Shown: positions 7,701-10,362 of the stretch, in pieces
Layout of the letters: each line of letters opens with the position of its first letter
How positions within the stretch are numbered: position 1 is the first letter of the stretch
Origin: Martensiomyces pterosporus
Taxonomy: Eukaryota > Kickxellomycota > Kickxellomycetes > Kickxellales > Kickxellaceae
Reading direction: 5' to 3'
NCBI GenBank assembly: GCA_025201845.1
Contig: MU604154.1
Coordinates: forward strand, 1 to 10,362
DNA length: 10,362 nucleotides
Notes under the pieces: generated by a model
The model's input: only the letters and a program-made list of their open reading frames with translations
What the model was told of the DNA's origin: nothing
The model's database searches: none
Translations under genes and position numbers: made by a program

Positions 7701-10362
7701 TGGTTTCCGCCTATCCTGCGTCCCAGACACAGCTTATCGGCTCTGAGGATGTCCAATTTTTCATCAACTTGTGCCGGCGCCGTGGCCAGAAGCCCGTCCC
7801 ATTTATCCCGCGAATCGACGCCAACTTTTATGCATGGTTCATGAAGGATACAGTTTGGACTTCTGAGGACTTGGATGCGATTGTCGACCAGGATGTCCAA
7901 CGCATAGTAATCCAACATGGACCAGTTGCGGCACAGCATTCCACAAAGGTCAACGAGCCTGTCAAAGACATCCTTGACGGCATCTACCATGGCCAGATTG
8001 CTGCCCTTCTTGAGAGGTATTATGGAGGCGACAAGTCAAAAGTCCCAGCTGTCGAGTACATTGGTGCCGAGCCTGTGGTGAACACGCTTCCCCCTTCGGT
8101 TATCGTTGCTGATTCATCTTTGGAGCGCGTATACTACCTGCCGACTGACGAGGCATTGCTTCCAGGTCACGACACGTGGATCAACGCCATATGCGGCCCC
8201 AGAAAGAGCTGGCTGCGTGCACTGCTTGCAGTGCCGCTCATTATCCAAAGATCGAAGACGGTGAACAACTATGTTCGCAAGATTATGCAGCCAAGAACAG
8301 ACCAGATCGTCACAGTCTACGGGGATGACAGTGGCATGATTCAGTCGCTCAAAATCACCAGCAGCAGCGGACTCAAGGAGCTTGATATTGCGGCAGGCAG
8401 CAACGGTGTCATTGTGCTCACCATTTACCAGCCTTCAAAGACAGCCAATCATGCACTGAGCTTTCATTTCGAGTACTGCCCCCAGCAAGTAGCATTGCCT
8501 ATTCACGAGATCTTGGAGGGGCGCGACGAGCGTATCCGACGCTTCTACAGAGTCCTCTGGTTTACTGACGACAGCAAACTGACGCGCATTCGTGCCTCGT
8601 ATAAGCCAGCAGACCCTATAGAGGTAAACAACGCCGTCATTACCAGGGAGTGGGTTAGCGAATACTGCCGTATCACTGGAAACCGCTCTGAGAACTATGC
8701 GCCAAATTCAAAAAAGGCCACGCTTGCTCCGATGGACATGCTGGTAATCGCTGCACAGGACATTATATCCATGTCCCTGGACTGCGACTACGTCTACGCT
8801 GGCTCGCTAGCTGCAATCCACTTGTATAACCGCATCCAGTATGTTGACGGCGCGAGGCTGCTTGGGATTGGCGACACAGTCAGCTGCAAGTCAGTCATAA
8901 CCGAGCTGTCAAACACTGATATTGGCAAAAGGATCGTTGTTGACGGTCAGATATACCGCGAAGGCACACCGATTGCGGTCTTGCAAAGCTCCTTCCTTTG
9001 GCGCGGAGTTTCCATCGAGGATGACGCTACTTACAAATCCGTCAGTGAGCCAGTGTCACAAGTTGTTTTGAGGAGCATTGAGGACGTGAAGGCTCTGGAG
9101 ACTAGGGAATGGTTTGTCTATTGCGAGGGCTCTGAGGGGGCTCTTCAGCCAGCGTCGGTGATCGAGTTCCATCTGAAATCCGACTACCGCTACAGCTCCA
9201 AGGATATCTACTCCAGCATCAAAACAACCGGCAGTGTGCTGCTTAGGTCGTCCACTCACAGGGCAACTCACATTGCTGATGTAAACCTTGAGTGTGGGAG
9301 CTCTTTCGGAAACCCAGTCACCGAGTACCTAGCACGCCATGGTCAGCCAGCTGAGAGCACCACCTTGTTCGAGGGAGGCGGCTATGAGATTCTACCCATA
9401 TCCAGCAGCGACCGCATGGTGGCTGTTGTCCCTGACACGAACTGGCCATACTCGTTTGTATCAACGGATTACAACCCCATTCATACTAACCGCTATGTTG
9501 CTGACATGGCTGGTTTGCCTGGCACCATCACACACGGGCTGTGGACAAGCGCATCGACCAGGAGCTTAATTGAGCGGCATGCAGCAAGCGACCAGCCAGA
9601 GCGTGTGCGGTCGTACCATGTCGATTACCAGGGAATGGTTTTCCCAAAGGATCACTTGGAAACCAAAGTGTTCCATGTTGGCATGAAGGGCGGCCAGATG
9701 CTGGTGAAGGGACAGACATTCAAGGCAGGTGGCGAGCTTGTGCTTGATTGCACTCTAGAGATCGAGCAAAAGGCTACTGCGTATGTGTTCACAGGCCAGG
9801 GGTCGCAGGAGGTCGGGATGGGCATGGATCTATATGAGAGCTCGCCAGCAGCCAGGGCTGTCTGGGATCGCGCAGAACAGCACATGCTCAAGGTCTACGG
9901 TGTTTCACTCCTCAAAGTCGTGCGCACCAACCCCACTCAGCTGACTGTTTTCTTTGGCGGGAAGCTGGGTGCGCAGATCCGCAGCAACTACATGGCGCTG
10001 TCTAAGCACCACGACAACAAGGCGGCTCGCCTGTTCCCAGGTATCGCTGATGCAACAGGCTCGTTCACATTCAAGTCGCCAAGTGGTCTGCTCAACGCCA
10101 CCCAGTTCACGCAGCCCGCTCTGGTTGTTCTGGAGCTTGCTGCTGTTGCCGATCTTCGCTCCAGGTCCCTGGTGCAGAAAAGCGCTGCGTTTGCCGGCCA
10201 CTCCCTTGGCGAGTACAGCGCACTCGCAGCAATCGGCGAGGTGTTCTCTGTTGAGGACGCCGTCGACATTGCGTTCTACCGCGGAATGGTGATGCAGTCG
10301 GCCATTGACCGCGACGAGCAGAACCGCTCGCAGTTTGGGATGGTGGCTGTGGACCCATCTCG
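4704..10362 (+). CDS. Fungal type I fatty acid synthase, beta subunit or beta half of a fused synthase (3' end missing)
   Basis: Join 4704-5433 and 5541-10362: 1850 complete residues, then the window edge. The product is a cytosolic multidomain enzyme that builds long-chain acyl-CoA from acetyl-CoA and malonyl-CoA. Visible in order are: acetyltransferase with FGGQG at 136-140, nucleophile Ser249 in GHSQG and likely catalytic His403 in TAPYHC; FMN-dependent enoyl reductase with PPVMVAGMTPTT at 566-577, QWTGGRAGGHH at 710-720 and AGSGFG at 746-751; a conserved linker with DQDVQR at 1026-1031; hot-dog dehydratase with Asp1553 and His1558 in DYNPIH; and malonyl/palmitoyl transferase with GQGSQ at 1662-1666 and Ser1798 in GHSLGEY. 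This is the order of yeast Fas1 (about 2050 residues), so roughly 200 residues are missing if the subunit is separate. Some fungi fuse the alpha half behind it, which cannot be judged here. Every expected catalytic residue is present and exon 2 has no stop. The first ATG after the TATA box is used as start. The divergent P450 suggests possible co-regulation. Confidence 0.96.
5434..5540 (+). other. Spliceosomal intron in the fatty acid synthase gene
   Basis: A 107-nt intron begins GTAGGAAA and ends CACTTTTAG, with a pyrimidine-rich stretch in between. It is phase 1: the last base of exon 1 (5433) joins TT from exon 2 to give Val244. Removal restores the conserved acetyltransferase sequence LAKSFKVATGHSQG, which matches the family without gap, and connects two frames that otherwise do not meet because 107 is not a multiple of three. 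If retained, the first frame continues through the intron and stops exactly at the acceptor TAG (5538-5540), giving a 278-residue product without the active-site serine. No strong branch-point consensus stands out. Confidence 0.93.

Noticed and set aside
7469..7990. 173-codon minus-strand ORF inside the synthase
   Set aside because: It is a shadow of the conserved post-enoyl-reductase region, with no independent evidence of coding.

Overview
The window looks like nuclear DNA from a fungus, possibly an early-diverging (non-Dikarya) lineage. The evidence is a fungal type I fatty acid synthase gene with a short GT-AG intron, an intronless microsomal cytochrome P450, and the C-terminal end of a non-LTR retrotransposon ORF2 with RNase H. 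The lineage is an inference from gene style; the sequence does not fix the species.

Layout. (1) Positions 1 to about 1375, minus strand: an uninterrupted reading frame of 457 codons that runs off the left edge. It encodes a complete RNase H domain followed by a CCHC-type zinc-binding motif, which is the end of a LINE-type ORF2. The frame stops abruptly at about 1375 with no reverse transcriptase before it, as expected for a 5'-truncated insertion. (2) Positions 1377-1653: a short spacer holding the P450 3' flank. (3) Positions 1654-3258, minus strand: a 534-residue cytochrome P450 with membrane anchor, I-helix, ExxR, PERF-type and heme-cysteine motifs. (4) Positions 3259-4703: a shared upstream region of about 1.4 kb with no convincing gene. 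It carries three perfect inverted repeats and two TATA-like boxes on the plus strand. (5) Position 4704 to the right edge, plus strand: the fatty acid synthase gene, split by a 107-nt intron at 5434-5540. It has acetyltransferase, enoyl reductase, dehydratase and most of a malonyl/palmitoyl transferase domain, and is cut off by the window edge after 1850 residues.

How the parts relate. The synthase makes long-chain acyl-CoA in the cytosol. The P450 is an ER-anchored monooxygenase transcribed divergently from the same intergenic region. The arrangement permits co-regulation, and the P450 could act on a fatty acyl product, but the sequence does not prove this link. The LINE fragment appears to be an unrelated later insertion downstream of the P450. 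I found no CRISPR array, tRNA or rRNA gene, and no clear new type of system. The most unusual points are the palindrome cluster in the divergent promoter and the intron placed directly before the acetyltransferase active-site serine, whose acceptor TAG is also the in-frame stop if the intron is retained.
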